A DNA stretch of 64,000 nt from Agrobacterium tumefaciens (GCF_017726655.1 NZ_CP072309.1:551501-615500), one strand, 5' to 3'. Counted from the first letter of the stretch, positions 1 through 8,700 are shown. Notes: generated by a model not told the origin, from the letters alone. Numbers and translations are program-made.

Positions 1-854
1 TGCTGCCCGGCGATACCGCGACGATCCTCCTCGGCCAGGCTGCCACGCCGGAGGCGGTGGCGGGTCTGCGGACCGCGATGCATCTTGATGATCCGGCCCT
101 TCTACGTTTCGTGCGCTGGCTTGTCGGCCTGCTGCACGGCGAACTTGGCACGTCCTACGCCAACAACATGGCGATCGCCGATCTCATCGGCCCCCGTTTC
201 GTCAATTCCATGAAACTTGCCGGCATCACCACCATCATTGCCGTGCCGCTGGCGCTCACGCTCGGCATCAGCTCCGCCATGCTGCGCGGAACGCTTTATG
301 ATCGGGTTGTCACAATTCTCACAATTGGCGTCATCTCCGTGCCGGAATTCATGATCGCCACGCTCGCCGTCCTCCTGTTTGCCGTTTATCTGAAATGGCT
401 ACCGGCATTGTCACTGGTTAGCGAGGTTCATACGCTATTCGATGTGCTGCGCGTTTATGCCATGCCGGTCATCGCGCTTACCTTCGTCGTTTCGGCGCAG
501 ATGATCCGGATGAGCCGTGCCGCGGTGATCGAGACCCTGGATACTCCTTATGTGGAAATGGCACTTCTGAAGGGCGCTCCACGCATGCGCATCGTGCTGC
601 GTCATGCGCTGCCCAACGCGCTGGGCCCCATCGTCAATGCGGTCGCGCTGTCGCTCTCCTATCTCGTGGGCGGCGTTATCATCGTCGAGACGATCTTCAA
701 CTATCCCGGCATCGCCAAACTGATGGTCGATGGTGTGGCAACCCGTGACCTGCCGCTGATCCAGACCTGCGCGATGATCTTCTGCGTCGGTTATCTCCTC
801 CTCATCACGACAGCTGACATCATCGCCATCATGTCCAATCCAAGGCTGCGCTGA
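1..854 (+). CDS. Peptide/nickel-type ABC transporter permease (DppB-like), 5' end missing
   Basis: The reading frame is open from the left edge (first full codon at base 3), so the N-terminus lies outside the window and the in-frame GTG at 57 is not the real start. About 284 residues are present; DppB-type permeases are usually 310-340. Several hydrophobic membrane segments are visible, with the BPD-type cytoplasmic loop near LLKGAPRMRIVLRHALPNAL, which couples to the ATPase. It would form the inner-membrane channel with the next gene, whose ATG overlaps its stop codon by one base (TGATG). The binding protein is not visible and is probably upstream. The substrate cannot be told; this family moves di/oligopeptides, nickel, opines and some glycosides. 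Confidence 0.9.
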   Translation, partial: LPGDTATILLGQAATPEAVAGLRTAMHLDDPALLRFVRWLVGLLHGELGTSYANNMAIADLIGPRFVNSMKLAGITTIIAVPLALTLGISSAMLRGTLYDRVVTILTIGVISVPEFMIATLAVLLFAVYLKWLPALSLVSEVHTLFDVLRVYAMPVIALTFVVSAQMIRMSRAAVIETLDTPYVEMALLKGAPRMRIVLRHALPNALGPIVNAVALSLSYLVGGVIIVETIFNYPGIAKLMVDGVATRDLPLIQTCAMIFCVGYLLLITTADIIAIMSNPRLR

Positions 855-1708
855 TGACCGATCATATCAAGACATATCAGGGAACTTCGCGTTTGGGTTA
901 CAAGATCAACGCAGTCGGCGTTTTCGGCTTTCTCGTCATTTTCCTCTGGGCGATGGTTGCGATTTTCGCCCCCTATCTCATTCCGCATCCGGTCGGTGAA
1001 ATCGTCGATTTCGATTACTTCGGGCCGATGACGTCAGATCTCTGGCTCGGTTCCGATTATCTCGGCCGTGACGTCTTCTCCCGCATCTTGATGGGTGCGC
1101 GCTTCACAGTCGGCATTTCGCTCGCGGCTGTCACCATCGCCTGCACCTGCGGCGTCGTACTCGGCATGTGCGCCGCCGTCATCGGCGGCTGGTTCGATGC
1201 GGCGCTGAGCCGATTTCTGGATGCGGTGAACTCCATTCCGAGCAAGCTTTTCGGCCTCGTCGTCGTCGCCGCGGTGGGGTCGTCCATTCCGGTGCTGATC
1301 ATCACGCTGTCCGTCATATACACGCCGGGCGCCTATCGTTTCGCCCGGGCACTCGCTGTCAACGTCAACACCATGGACTTTGTCACCGTTGCTCGCGTTC
1401 GCGGCGAAAACCTTCTCTACCTTATCGGCGCAGAAATACTGCCGAACATCATCCGTCCCGTACTTGCCGATCTCGGCGTGCGGTTCGTTTTCATCGTTCT
1501 GCTCTTGTCCGGGCTTTCCTTCCTCGGCCTCGGCCTGCAGCCGCCAAATGCGGATTGGGGCGCGCTGGTGCGCGAAAACATCGGTGGTCTGCCCTTTGCG
1601 GCACCAGCCGTCATATTCCCCTCGATCGCCATTGCCAGCCTGACGATCAGCGTCAACCTTCTGATCGACAACTTGCCGCAGAAAATCCGCGACAGGAGGG
1701 AAGCATGA
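854..1708 (+). CDS. Peptide/nickel-type ABC transporter permease (DppC-like)
   Basis: 284 residues, a normal length for the second permease of this family. It has an N-terminal membrane anchor (about residues 22-45), the DppC-type motif LGSDYLGRDVFSR (about 60-72), and a BPD permease domain with the EAA-like loop near VARVRGENLLYLIGAEILPN followed by a GLSFLGLGLQPP segment. It pairs with the upstream permease (one-base overlap) and overlaps the ATPase gene start by four bases (ATGA), so the three genes are translationally coupled. Family assignment is secure; the substrate is not. Confidence 0.93.
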   Translation: MTDHIKTYQGTSRLGYKINAVGVFGFLVIFLWAMVAIFAPYLIPHPVGEIVDFDYFGPMTSDLWLGSDYLGRDVFSRILMGARFTVGISLAAVTIACTCGVVLGMCAAVIGGWFDAALSRFLDAVNSIPSKLFGLVVVAAVGSSIPVLIITLSVIYTPGAYRFARALAVNVNTMDFVTVARVRGENLLYLIGAEILPNIIRPVLADLGVRFVFIVLLLSGLSFLGLGLQPPNADWGALVRENIGGLPFAAPAVIFPSIAIASLTISVNLLIDNLPQKIRDRREA

Positions 1709-3360
1709 GCAATCTGGTTGAAATTCGCGGACTGAAGGTCGAAGCGACCACCGATTCCGGTCGCCGGATCGAGATCATCAAGGGCGTCGACATCGACATC
1801 GCCGATGGCGAGATCGTCGCGCTGATCGGCGAAAGCGGTTCTGGTAAGACGACCATCGCCCTGACCCTGATGGGTTATGCCCGACCCGGCTGCCGCATTT
1901 CAGGCGGCAGTGTCACCGTTGCCGGGCGGGACATGGTGCAGCTCTCCGAAGCAGAGCGCGCCAAGGTGCGTGGCACAAATGTGACCTACGTACCGCAAAG
2001 CGCCGCCGCCGCCTTCAACCCGGCGCAGAAGATCATCGAACAGGTGATAGAAGTCACCCGTATCCACCATCTGATGCCCCCGCAGGAGGCGCGCATCCGC
2101 GCCGTCGACCTTTTCAAGGCACTGTCCTTGCCAAACCCTGAAACCATCGGGGAGCGTTACCCGCATCAGGTTTCGGGCGGTCAGTTGCAACGCCTCTCCG
2201 CCGCCATGGCGTTGATCGGCAACCCGAAGCTGGTGATTTTTGACGAACCGACGACCGCCCTTGACGTGACGACCCAGATCGAAGTGCTGCGCGCCTTCAA
2301 ATCGGCCATGCGCAAGGGTGGCATTAGCGGCGTTTACGTGTCGCACGATCTCGCCGTCGTCGCCCAGATCGCCGACCGCATCGTCGTGCTGAAGGGCGGC
2401 GAGATCAAGGAAACGGGCACCACGACGGAAATTCTTGAAAATGCGCAGCACCCTTACACGAGAGAATTGCTGACGGCATTCCATGACAAGGTTCGCGCGG
2501 TTGCGCCGTCCACGCAGGAACGGGCAAAACCGCTGCTGGATATTGAAAATCTGATCGCCGGTTATGGCAATAGGGGTGACGACAAGATGCCGCTGGTCCG
2601 GGCGGTGGATACGGTCAGTCTCGCGGTCTATCCCGGCCGCAACCTCGGCATCATCGGGGAATCTGGCTGCGGAAAATCCACGCTTGCTCGCGCCATCGCC
2701 GGCATTCTGCCGGCGGCGAGCGGCCATGTCATCTTCGAAGGTCGCGAACTGCACCCTGACGCTCGGCGTCGAACCAGCGACCAGCTGCGTCGCATGCAGA
2801 TCGTCTTTCAATATGCGGATACGGCACTCAATCCATCAAAATCGATCGAAGACATCCTCGGCCGGCCACTGACCTTTTACCACGGCATGAAAGGCAAGGT
2901 GCGCGATGTGCGGATCGACCAGCTTCTTGATATGGTGAAGCTGCCGCGATCGGTGCGCCATCGCCACCCATCCGGCCTTTCCGGTGGGCAAAAGCAGCGC
3001 ATCAACTTCGCCCGCGCCCTTGCTGCCGATCCTTCACTGATCATCTGCGATGAAATCACCTCGGCACTGGATACCGTTGTTGCAGCTGCCATCATCGATC
3101 TTCTCGGCGAGTTGCAGCGGGAACTGAACCTTTCCTACATCTTCATCAGCCACGATCTCTCGGTCGTCGAAACCATCTGCGACGAGATCGTTGTGATGTA
3201 TGGCGGGCAGAAGGTCGAGCATCTGGAGACGGAAGCGATCAAATCGCCCACCCACCCCTACTCCAAGCTGCTGTTCTCCTCGGTGCCCAAGCTCGATCCA
3301 ACGTGGCTCGATAATCTCCAGCAGGACGCGGAGTTGGTCAGGGCCTTTTCGAAGAGATAG
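1705..3360 (+). CDS. Fused double-ATPase subunit of peptide-type ABC importer
   Basis: 551 residues from the ATG at 1705, preceded by GACAGGAGG and overlapping the permease stop; a longer in-frame extension exists but runs through the permease gene and is not credible. Two complete ABC domains are joined (DppD+DppF type). Domain 1 has Walker A GESGSGKTT (about 43-51), signature VSGGQLQR, Walker B LVIFDEPTTALD. Domain 2 has Walker A GESGCGKST, signature LSGGQKQR, Walker B LIICDEITSALD. The second Walker B has EIT in place of the usual EPT. It powers uptake through the two permeases encoded just upstream. It converges on the dehydrogenase gene with about 120 bases between the stops. Confidence 0.93.
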   Translation: MSNLVEIRGLKVEATTDSGRRIEIIKGVDIDIADGEIVALIGESGSGKTTIALTLMGYARPGCRISGGSVTVAGRDMVQLSEAERAKVRGTNVTYVPQSAAAAFNPAQKIIEQVIEVTRIHHLMPPQEARIRAVDLFKALSLPNPETIGERYPHQVSGGQLQRLSAAMALIGNPKLVIFDEPTTALDVTTQIEVLRAFKSAMRKGGISGVYVSHDLAVVAQIADRIVVLKGGEIKETGTTTEILENAQHPYTRELLTAFHDKVRAVAPSTQERAKPLLDIENLIAGYGNRGDDKMPLVRAVDTVSLAVYPGRNLGIIGESGCGKSTLARAIAGILPAASGHVIFEGRELHPDARRRTSDQLRRMQIVFQYADTALNPSKSIEDILGRPLTFYHGMKGKVRDVRIDQLLDMVKLPRSVRHRHPSGLSGGQKQRINFARALAADPSLIICDEITSALDTVVAAAIIDLLGELQRELNLSYIFISHDLSVVETICDEIVVMYGGQKVEHLETEAIKSPTHPYSKLLFSSVPKLDPTWLDNLQQDAELVRAFSKR

Positions 3361-3480
3361 GCGCGTTTCCCCGGGTGATCCAGCAAGTCTCGCTGCCACG
3401 AGGTTTGGCCCGGCGGCAGTGAGATGGCCCTCAAGGGCGTGGATCGCCTTTTCATGGGCCAGGAGCCGACGCAGGAAGTA

Positions 3481-4443
3481 TCATTCCTTGACGGGCGTTT
3501 CCGGCACCGGCGTCAGCACCTTGCCGTCCCTGAACCAGCCGAGAATATTATCGGCCACCAGATCGGCCATGGCATTGCGCGTCGGAACCGAGGCGGAGGC
3601 AACATGCGGCAGCAGGGACACATTTGGAAGCGACAGGAAGGTTTCCGGCACCTTCGGTTCGGCGTAAAAAACGTCGAGCCCGGCAGCTCCCAAGGCGCCA
3701 CTCTGCAACGCCTCAAGAAGCGCGTCCTCATCAACGCTGGAGCCGCGGCCGACATTGATGAATATACCTTCAGGTCCGAGCGCCGTCAGGATTTCGGTAT
3801 TGATCGCCTTGTGTGTTTGCGGCGTGCCCGGCACGATACAGATCAGCGTATCGACGGCCTCAGCCATTTGTTTCAGTGAGCCATAATAGGTGTAGGAGAG
3901 TTCATCCCGCTTGCTACGCGTGTGGTAACTGATCTCCACCTTGAACGGCTCCAGGCGCTTGGCGATTTCCTGGCCGATGCGGCCCATTCCGAACAGCCCC
4001 ACCTTGCGGCCGCGCAGCGAGAACGGCGACAGTGCGAACGGACCTTCCCCAGCCCATTTGCCCTCCCGCAGCCAGGTTTCGGCCTGATAAAGACGGCGCA
4101 CCGTGTTGATAAGCAGAGCAATCGTCGTATCCGCCACTTCGTCATTCAGCACATCAGGCGTATTTGTCACCACGATGCCGCGCGTCGCCGCATGCTTGGC
4201 GTCGACACCGTCGTAGCCCACGCCGAAATTGGCGATAATCTCGAGCTTCGGCAGGGCATCGATCCAATTGGCGTTGACGGCGCCGGAAACAGCAATGGCG
4301 TTGACGCGCTCGGCCGCACCCTCAGGCAGAACCGGCTCGGCGCCCGCAGGCGCAGCAACGATCTCGACCTTGCCTTCGAGGCGTTCGAGAACGCGCGGAT
4401 TGATCTTGCCGGGAACGAGAACGACGGCCTTTTTGTCAGACAT
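3481..4443 (-). CDS. D-isomer-specific 2-hydroxyacid dehydrogenase
   Basis: 320 residues from the ATG at 4443, chosen because AGGAGG lies about ten bases upstream; an extension to 4473 has no such site. It is an NAD(P)-dependent oxidoreductase interconverting 2-hydroxy and 2-oxo acids. The Rossmann motif is GLFGMGRIGQEIAKRL, and the catalytic triad of the family is visible: Arg in NVGRGS, Glu in YAEPKVP, His in LLPHVASAS. Closest family types are glyoxylate/hydroxypyruvate reductases (GhrB/GyaR group); the precise substrate is inferred only. The LacI-type regulator lies upstream on the same strand, separated by a repeat element, so it may control this gene. Confidence 0.88.
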   Translation of the reverse strand: MSDKKAVVLVPGKINPRVLERLEGKVEIVAAPAGAEPVLPEGAAERVNAIAVSGAVNANWIDALPKLEIIANFGVGYDGVDAKHAATRGIVVTNTPDVLNDEVADTTIALLINTVRRLYQAETWLREGKWAGEGPFALSPFSLRGRKVGLFGMGRIGQEIAKRLEPFKVEISYHTRSKRDELSYTYYGSLKQMAEAVDTLICIVPGTPQTHKAINTEILTALGPEGIFINVGRGSSVDEDALLEALQSGALGAAGLDVFYAEPKVPETFLSLPNVSLLPHVASASVPTRNAMADLVADNILGWFRDGKVLTPVPETPVKE

Positions 4444-4894
4444 GAGCGGATATTCCTCCTGATAACATTCCAATAGCCGGAGCGGGTTGCAGTCAAACTA
4501 CTCGCCACCCCGCCCCTTCCGGCCGCGATCTTTTCAAACAACGGCTGCCGTGAAAAGGCCAATTAGGGGATGTTATGGGGCAGACAGAGGTTTCATGCCG
4601 ATTTTTTGTGGCGTCCGCCACCGGCAAACGGACCGGATCCACGACTGTCCGGTTCAAATCGAAAAAGCTATGGGGAGGACGTAAACATATAGCTTCCGTC
4701 ATTCCGGCCCTGAGCCGGAATTGAGCCGCAGCGCGTCCGCGCGGCGAGAAGAGTCTTTTCAGCCCAATGACTTGGGCTTGCTGGATACCGGCTCAAGGCC
4801 GGTATGACGGAGGAAGGAAACGTCGCCGGCGACTATGGGCAACGCGCAGTCAGCCGGCTCAGGGTCGGAATAACTGATAAAAGCGATACCGAGC
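4444..4894. other. Gene-free stretch between dehydrogenase and LacI-type gene
   Basis: 451 bases without a convincing gene. The part next to 4443 should hold the dehydrogenase promoter and its AGGAGG site. The central part is a repeat element listed separately (4698-4808). Short open frames here (for example about 65 codons on either strand) lack ribosome sites and family resemblance. I see nothing else to name. Confidence 0.6.
4698..4808. repeat. 111-bp element with 24-bp terminal inverted repeats
   Basis: The ends 4698-4721 and 4785-4808 are inverted repeats that match at 21 of 24 positions, starting GTCAT and ending ATGAC. Each end is itself a small dyad (CCGGCC...GAGCCGG). A perfect hairpin AGCCCAA/TTGGGCT with a TGAC loop sits inside at 4761-4778. 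No coding capacity. The design fits a REP/BIME- or MITE-like dispersed repeat of rhizobial genomes. A second member of similar length lies at 23626-23734. Confidence 0.8.
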
Positions 4895-5917
4895 TCACAC
4901 CCGCGGCCGCACCGGGCCGGTCGATTGCCGGATTCGCATTTCCGGCTTGATGAGATGAATGCCGTCAGGTTCATGGCTGCCCGCGAGCCGGTCCAGCAGC
5001 GCCCGAGCTGCCAGGCGCCCAACCTCGGCCTGGCCGTTGGAAACGGTGGTCAGCGCCGGGGTGGCGATGGCAGCTTCCTCCAGATCGTCGTAACCGGTGA
5101 CCGATATATCGACACCTGGCACCAGACCGGCGCGGGAGATGCCGTTCATCAGCCCGATGGCGACGAGATCGTTCCAGCAAACGGCAGCCGTCGGCTTCTG
5201 CGGCAGCGACAGGAAATGAACAGCTGCCTCGAAGCCGCCCTGCTTGGAGCGCGGGCCGGGGATGCGCAGGTTCGGATCAACCTCGATGCCCGCCTTGCGT
5301 AGCGCGTTGACATAACCCTGGTAACGATCACGGCCGGTCGAGGTCTGGTCAGTGCCGCCAACCATGGCGATAGTGCGGTGGCCGAGGCTGATCAGGTGAT
5401 TGGTGGCGAGCGAAATGCCGTAGCTGTCGTCACCACGATAGGTCGGCATATCGACGCCGTCCATGGAGCGGGCCACGAGAATGGCGGGCATGCCGTTCTC
5501 TTCGGCGAGCGTCATGTCCTCGATCGGCGTACCGATCGCCGGGGACATGATGATGCCGTCAGACCCGAGCTGCAGCAGCGTCTCGATGAAGGTGCGCTGC
5601 TTTTCCACCGAATCATAATGGTTGGACAGGATGAAGGTTTGGCGACTGCGATCGAGTTCGCTTTCGATGGCTTTCAGGATTTCGCCGTAAAAGGGGTTCA
5701 TCACATCATGGAAGACAACCCCGACAATACCCGAGCGCGACGTGCGCAGGCTGGCGGCGCGACGGTTATAGATATAACCCAGTGCCCGCGCCTGTTCCTT
5801 GATCTTGTCGCGCGTATCGGATGCTACCAGTGGACTGTCGCGCAATGCCAGAGAAATGGTGGCAGTCGAAAGACCGAGACTCTCGGCAATCGTCGACAGT
5901 TTAACCTTTTGTGCCAT
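4895..5917 (-). CDS. LacI-family transcriptional regulator
   Basis: 340 residues from the ATG at 5917, preceded by AGGGAGGAATGCC; the upstream extension to 5968 is rejected for lack of a ribosome site. The N-terminal LacI helix-turn-helix is at about residues 5-25 (KLSTIAESLGLSTATISLAL) with a hinge helix near RRAASLRTSRSG, then a periplasmic-binding-protein-like sensor domain (GVVFHDVMNPFYGEI onward, and TGYDDLEEA near 275). This domain normally binds a sugar or sugar acid. The likely target is the downstream dehydrogenase and possibly its own promoter, where a palindrome lies at 5955-5984. Ligand unknown. Confidence 0.92.
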   Translation of the reverse strand: MAQKVKLSTIAESLGLSTATISLALRDSPLVASDTRDKIKEQARALGYIYNRRAASLRTSRSGIVGVVFHDVMNPFYGEILKAIESELDRSRQTFILSNHYDSVEKQRTFIETLLQLGSDGIIMSPAIGTPIEDMTLAEENGMPAILVARSMDGVDMPTYRGDDSYGISLATNHLISLGHRTIAMVGGTDQTSTGRDRYQGYVNALRKAGIEVDPNLRIPGPRSKQGGFEAAVHFLSLPQKPTAAVCWNDLVAIGLMNGISRAGLVPGVDISVTGYDDLEEAAIATPALTTVSNGQAEVGRLAARALLDRLAGSHEPDGIHLIKPEMRIRQSTGPVRPRV

Positions 5918-5954
5918 GGCATTCCTCCCTAAACGCATGTCAACGGCGCATGTC

Positions 5955-5984
5955 CATTTAAACTGCAATTAAACAATTTAAATG
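5955..5984. promoter_or_regulatory. Candidate operator upstream of the LacI-type gene
   Basis: Perfect 8-base inverted repeat CATTTAAA (5955-5962) and TTTAAATG (5977-5984) separated by 14 bases, in a markedly AT-rich tract 38-67 bases upstream of the regulator start codon. A second nested dyad (TTTAA/TTAAA) overlaps the left arm. LacI-family proteins bind palindromes and often repress themselves, so autoregulation is inferred. No experimental basis. Confidence 0.45.
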
Positions 5985-6048
5985 AAATCCGCAACCCGTT
6001 TAAGGAACGCTTACAAAAATTCAGGACAGATTTAAAAATCAAATAAAT

Positions 6049-6543
6049 TCATTGAAGATTTGCGTCGATAGCTTTGAGAAGCCTGACGACGTTACGAATG
6101 TCTTTGGCAGAAAAACCCGATATCGCGCGCTCGCTGCAAGTGGCGATTGAGTTGTTGATATGGTCGACGCTCTTCAAACCCGCTTCCGTCAGCTTCACCA
6201 GCGTAACGCGGCCGTCTTCTTCATCGCCGCTACGCTCCACGAACCCCTGGGCTTCCATGCGACCGATGGTGCGCGTCATGGTGGGTGCCTTGACGCCCAG
6301 TTTCTGGGCGATCTGTCCCGGTGTCAGGCTGCCTTCCTGCGCCAGAGCGAGAATGACGCCGTCCTGTCCGGCATAAAGGCCGCTTTCGGCAAGGCTATGG
6401 CTGAGCGCCGTGCGCATGGAGCGGGCAGCCTGGGTAATGGACTGCGCCAGTTCCTCCGGGTTGAAATTCTCTTCCCTGTTTTTCTTCCCTTCCTTGGCCT
6501 TCTTGCTGCCCTTGTCCTTCTTGGCGCTTTTGTCCTTGCTCAT
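6049..6543 (-). CDS. MarR-family transcriptional regulator with lysine-rich N-terminus
   Basis: 164 residues from the ATG at 6543. The first ~25 residues are very lysine-rich (MSKDKSAKKDKGSKKAKEG), then a winged-helix MarR domain follows: DGVILALAQEGSLTPGQIAQ, then KAPTMTRTIGRMEAQGFVER as the recognition helix, and the wing near DEEDGRVTLVKLT. MarR proteins are dimeric repressors relieved by small ligands. The gene is divergent from the creatininase-family gene with 79 bases between starts, so that gene is the obvious candidate target. The basic tail is unusual for the family and could add non-specific DNA contact. An alternative longer start at 6639 has no support. Confidence 0.88.
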   Translation of the reverse strand: MSKDKSAKKDKGSKKAKEGKKNREENFNPEELAQSITQAARSMRTALSHSLAESGLYAGQDGVILALAQEGSLTPGQIAQKLGVKAPTMTRTIGRMEAQGFVERSGDEEDGRVTLVKLTEAGLKSVDHINNSIATCSERAISGFSAKDIRNVVRLLKAIDANLQ

Positions 6544-6622
6544 ATGCGAGTGCCTTTTACCCTGTGGCGGAACCGATATATGCTGCTGGAAATCCTTATC
6601 GAATGCATGCGCGGACTGCCAG

Positions 6623-7423
6623 ATGCCAAACTCATACACGCATTATCACGACGAAAACGTAACAGAGCCCGATCTTCGCGCAACAGGGGCAATTTCCGTG
6701 CTGCCGCTCGGCGCCCATGAGCAACACGGGCCGCACCTGCCCTTCGAGACCGACACACTGATTGCAGAAGGAATCGTCACCCGGCTCGCTGCCGCGCTGC
6801 CCCGCCATCTTCCTGTTTCTTTCCTGCCGGCAGAGCCCGTCGGTTATTCCATCGAGCACATGAATGTGCCCGGCACGAAGACGCTGGGTTACGCTGAAGC
6901 CGTCGAACGCTGGCTCGGCATTGCGGAGGCGGAATATAAAAAGGGCGTGCGCAAATTTGTGATGCTGAACGCTCATGGCGGCAATTCACCACTGATGACC
7001 ATCGTCGCCACCGAGGCCCGCGTCCGTTTCGGCATGCTCGCCGTGGCGACGAGCTGGACGCGCTTCGGCGTGCCCGCAAATGTCATCACCCCCGAAGACA
7101 AGGCAATCGATATCCATGGCGGCGATATCGAGACCTCCGTCATGCTGGCGCTTCACCCCGAGCGTGTGGCGATGAAAAAGGCCGCCAATTTCCCGTCGCG
7201 GCAGAGTGATTTCACCCAACGTTTCAAGCATCTGCGCGCCTACGGTCCCCACGCCTTCGGCTGGCTGATGAGCGACCTCAACCCGGATGGCGTTGCCGGA
7301 AATGCCGCCGCCGCGACCGCGCAAAAGGGCGAGAGGCTCATTTCCCATGCGGTCAACGGCCTTCTCGAACTGCTTGAAGATATCCAGGCTTTTGACATAA
7401 CGTTATTTCATAACAAAACTTGA
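6623..7423 (+). CDS. Creatininase-family metal-dependent amidohydrolase
   Basis: 266 residues from the ATG at 6623 (MPNSYTHYHD), the usual length for the family; a longer frame reaches back to 6410 but overlaps the divergent MarR gene and codes for an implausible leader. Metal-ligand motifs are visible: LPLGAHEQHGPHLPFETD near residues 25-42, LNAHGGN near 115, and DIHGGDIETS near 165. Members hydrolyse cyclic amides such as creatinine or formamidopyrimidine intermediates, with zinc or manganese. The exact substrate cannot be read here. The last codons overlap a Zur-box-like palindrome that probably serves the next gene. Confidence 0.85.
   Translation: MPNSYTHYHDENVTEPDLRATGAISVLPLGAHEQHGPHLPFETDTLIAEGIVTRLAAALPRHLPVSFLPAEPVGYSIEHMNVPGTKTLGYAEAVERWLGIAEAEYKKGVRKFVMLNAHGGNSPLMTIVATEARVRFGMLAVATSWTRFGVPANVITPEDKAIDIHGGDIETSVMLALHPERVAMKKAANFPSRQSDFTQRFKHLRAYGPHAFGWLMSDLNPDGVAGNAAAATAQKGERLISHAVNGLLELLEDIQAFDITLFHNKT
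7402..7414. promoter_or_regulatory. Zur-box-like palindrome upstream of the CobW-type gene
   Basis: The sequence GTTATTTCATAAC is a perfect dyad, GTTAT-N3-ATAAC, lying inside the 3' end of the creatininase-family gene and about 120 bases before the COG0523 GTPase start. It overlaps a second dyad, ATAACGTTAT (7397-7406). GTTAT/ATAAC half-sites are typical of alphaproteobacterial Zur operators, and Zur commonly represses COG0523 genes. The match and position are seen; Zur binding is inferred. Confidence 0.55.
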
Positions 7424-7536
7424 GTGGCACGGCCGAATTCGACCAAAATCTCTTTGAACTGCCGCGGCGTCGCGCCTATATGGACGTCAACACATCTTCC
7501 TGAGGCGATCAGGCCTCTCTCCACACGGGGTTTTCC

Positions 7537-8649
7537 ATGACCGAAACAGCAGCAGCCAAGCCCATTCCAGTCACCGTCCTGACGGGATATCTCGGTGCAG
7601 GCAAGACGACGCTTCTCAACCGCATTCTCTCCGAGAACCACGGAAAGAAATACGCTGTCATCGTCAATGAATTCGGTGAGATCGGCATCGACAACGATCT
7701 GATCGTCGAATCCGATGAAGAAATCTATGAAATGAACAATGGCTGCGTGTGCTGCACGGTGCGTGGTGACCTCATCCGCGTCGTGGAAGGCCTGATGCGC
7801 CGGCCCGGCCGTTTCGACGGCATCATTGTGGAAACGACGGGGCTCGCCGACCCGGTGCCCGTCGCCCAGACCTTCTTCATGGATGACGATGTGCGCGCCA
7901 AGACCGAGCTCGATGCCGTCGTTGCCCTCGTTGACGCCAAGCACCTGCCGCTGCGGCTGAAGGACAGTCGCGAGGCTGAAGACCAGATCGCCTTCGCCGA
8001 CGTCGTCATCGTCAACAAGACCGATCTCGTTTCGCCCGAGGAAGTCGCCCGCATCGAAGATATCGTGCGCGCCATCAATCCTTCCGCCCGCATCTACAAG
8101 ACCACGCGCTCCGGCGTCGATCTTGCCCGCGTTCTCGACCAGGGCGCATTCAATCTCGAGCGCGCGCTCGAGAACGATCCGCATTTCCTCGAGCATGGCC
8201 ATGACGACCACGTCTGCGGCCCCGATTGCGACCACCACCATGATCATGACCATCACCACTACGATCATGACCACGACCACGCGCATCATCACCATGATCA
8301 CGACCATGGCCACGATCACCACCATGGCGCAGTTTCGCCAATCCATGACGTCACGGTGCAGTCGGTTTCGCTGCGCGGCGGCGAGATGAATCCTGAGCGC
8401 TTCTTCCCGTGGATTCAAAAGGTGACGCAGGTCGATGGGCCCAACATCCTGCGCCTGAAGGGCATTATTGCTTTCAAAGGCGACGCGGAGCGTTACGTGG
8501 TGCAGGGCGTGCACATGATCATCGAGGGCGACCACCAGCGTCCTTGGAAGGAAGATGAAAAGCGCGAAAGCCGCCTCGTCTTCATCGGCCGTGAACTGGA
8601 CCGCGAGAAGCTGGAGAAAAGCTTTAACGCCTGCCTCGCCACGGCATAG
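7537..8649 (+). CDS. COG0523 (CobW/ZNG1-type) GTPase with histidine-rich metal loop
   Basis: 370 residues. A G3E-family P-loop GTPase: Walker [13 protein letters not shown] (about 13-24), the metal-binding CXCC motif in [13 protein letters not shown] (about 68-80), switch segment ETTGLADP, and NKTD (about 166-169). Residues about 216-268 form a loop with dozens of His and Asp plus Cys ([10 protein letters not shown]), followed by the CobW C-terminal domain. Proteins of this type are thought to deliver zinc, or cobalt or iron, to client enzymes; the histidine loop points to zinc or nickel handling. The WD40 gene follows after a repeat. Zinc control is inferred from the upstream GTTAT-N3-ATAAC site. 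The role in cobalamin synthesis sometimes annotated for CobW is not supported here. Confidence 0.92.
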   Translation: MTETAAAKPIPVTVLTGYLGAGKTTLLNRILSENHGKKYAVIVNEFGEIGIDNDLIVESDEEIYEMNNGCVCCTVRGDLIRVVEGLMRRPGRFDGIIVETTGLADPVPVAQTFFMDDDVRAKTELDAVVALVDAKHLPLRLKDSREAEDQIAFADVVIVNKTDLVSPEEVARIEDIVRAINPSARIYKTTRSGVDLARVLDQGAFNLERALENDPHFLEHGHDDHVCGPDCDHHHDHDHHHYDHDHDHAHHHHDHDHGHDHHHGAVSPIHDVTVQSVSLRGGEMNPERFFPWIQKVTQVDGPNILRLKGIIAFKGDAERYVVQGVHMIIEGDHQRPWKEDEKRESRLVFIGRELDREKLEKSFNACLATA

Positions 8650-8700
8650 GGTTTCAAGGGCGGCACCGAGATGCTTTACCGGTTTCTCGGCACCCCTAGC

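Noticed and set aside
1168-1704. Long N-terminal extension of the double ATPase
   Set aside because: It overlaps the whole second half of the permease gene in another frame; the ATG at 1705 has a proper ribosome site and a family-like start.
3034-3399. 121-codon minus-strand frame over the end of the double ATPase
   Set aside because: A mirror of the conserved ABC domain; typical antisense open frame in GC-rich DNA.
4487-4684. 65-codon frame in the dehydrogenase-LacI gap
   Set aside because: No ribosome site, no family resemblance and a similar frame on the other strand.
7424-7536. Cobalamin riboswitch before the CobW-type gene
   Set aside because: The gap is too short and shows no B12-box-like conserved elements; the gene is of the zinc-type COG0523 group.
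8220-8335. Tandem-like CATGAC/CACCAT repeats, possible array
   Set aside because: This is the low-complexity His/Asp coding loop of the COG0523 GTPase, not a CRISPR or satellite; no regular spacer units.
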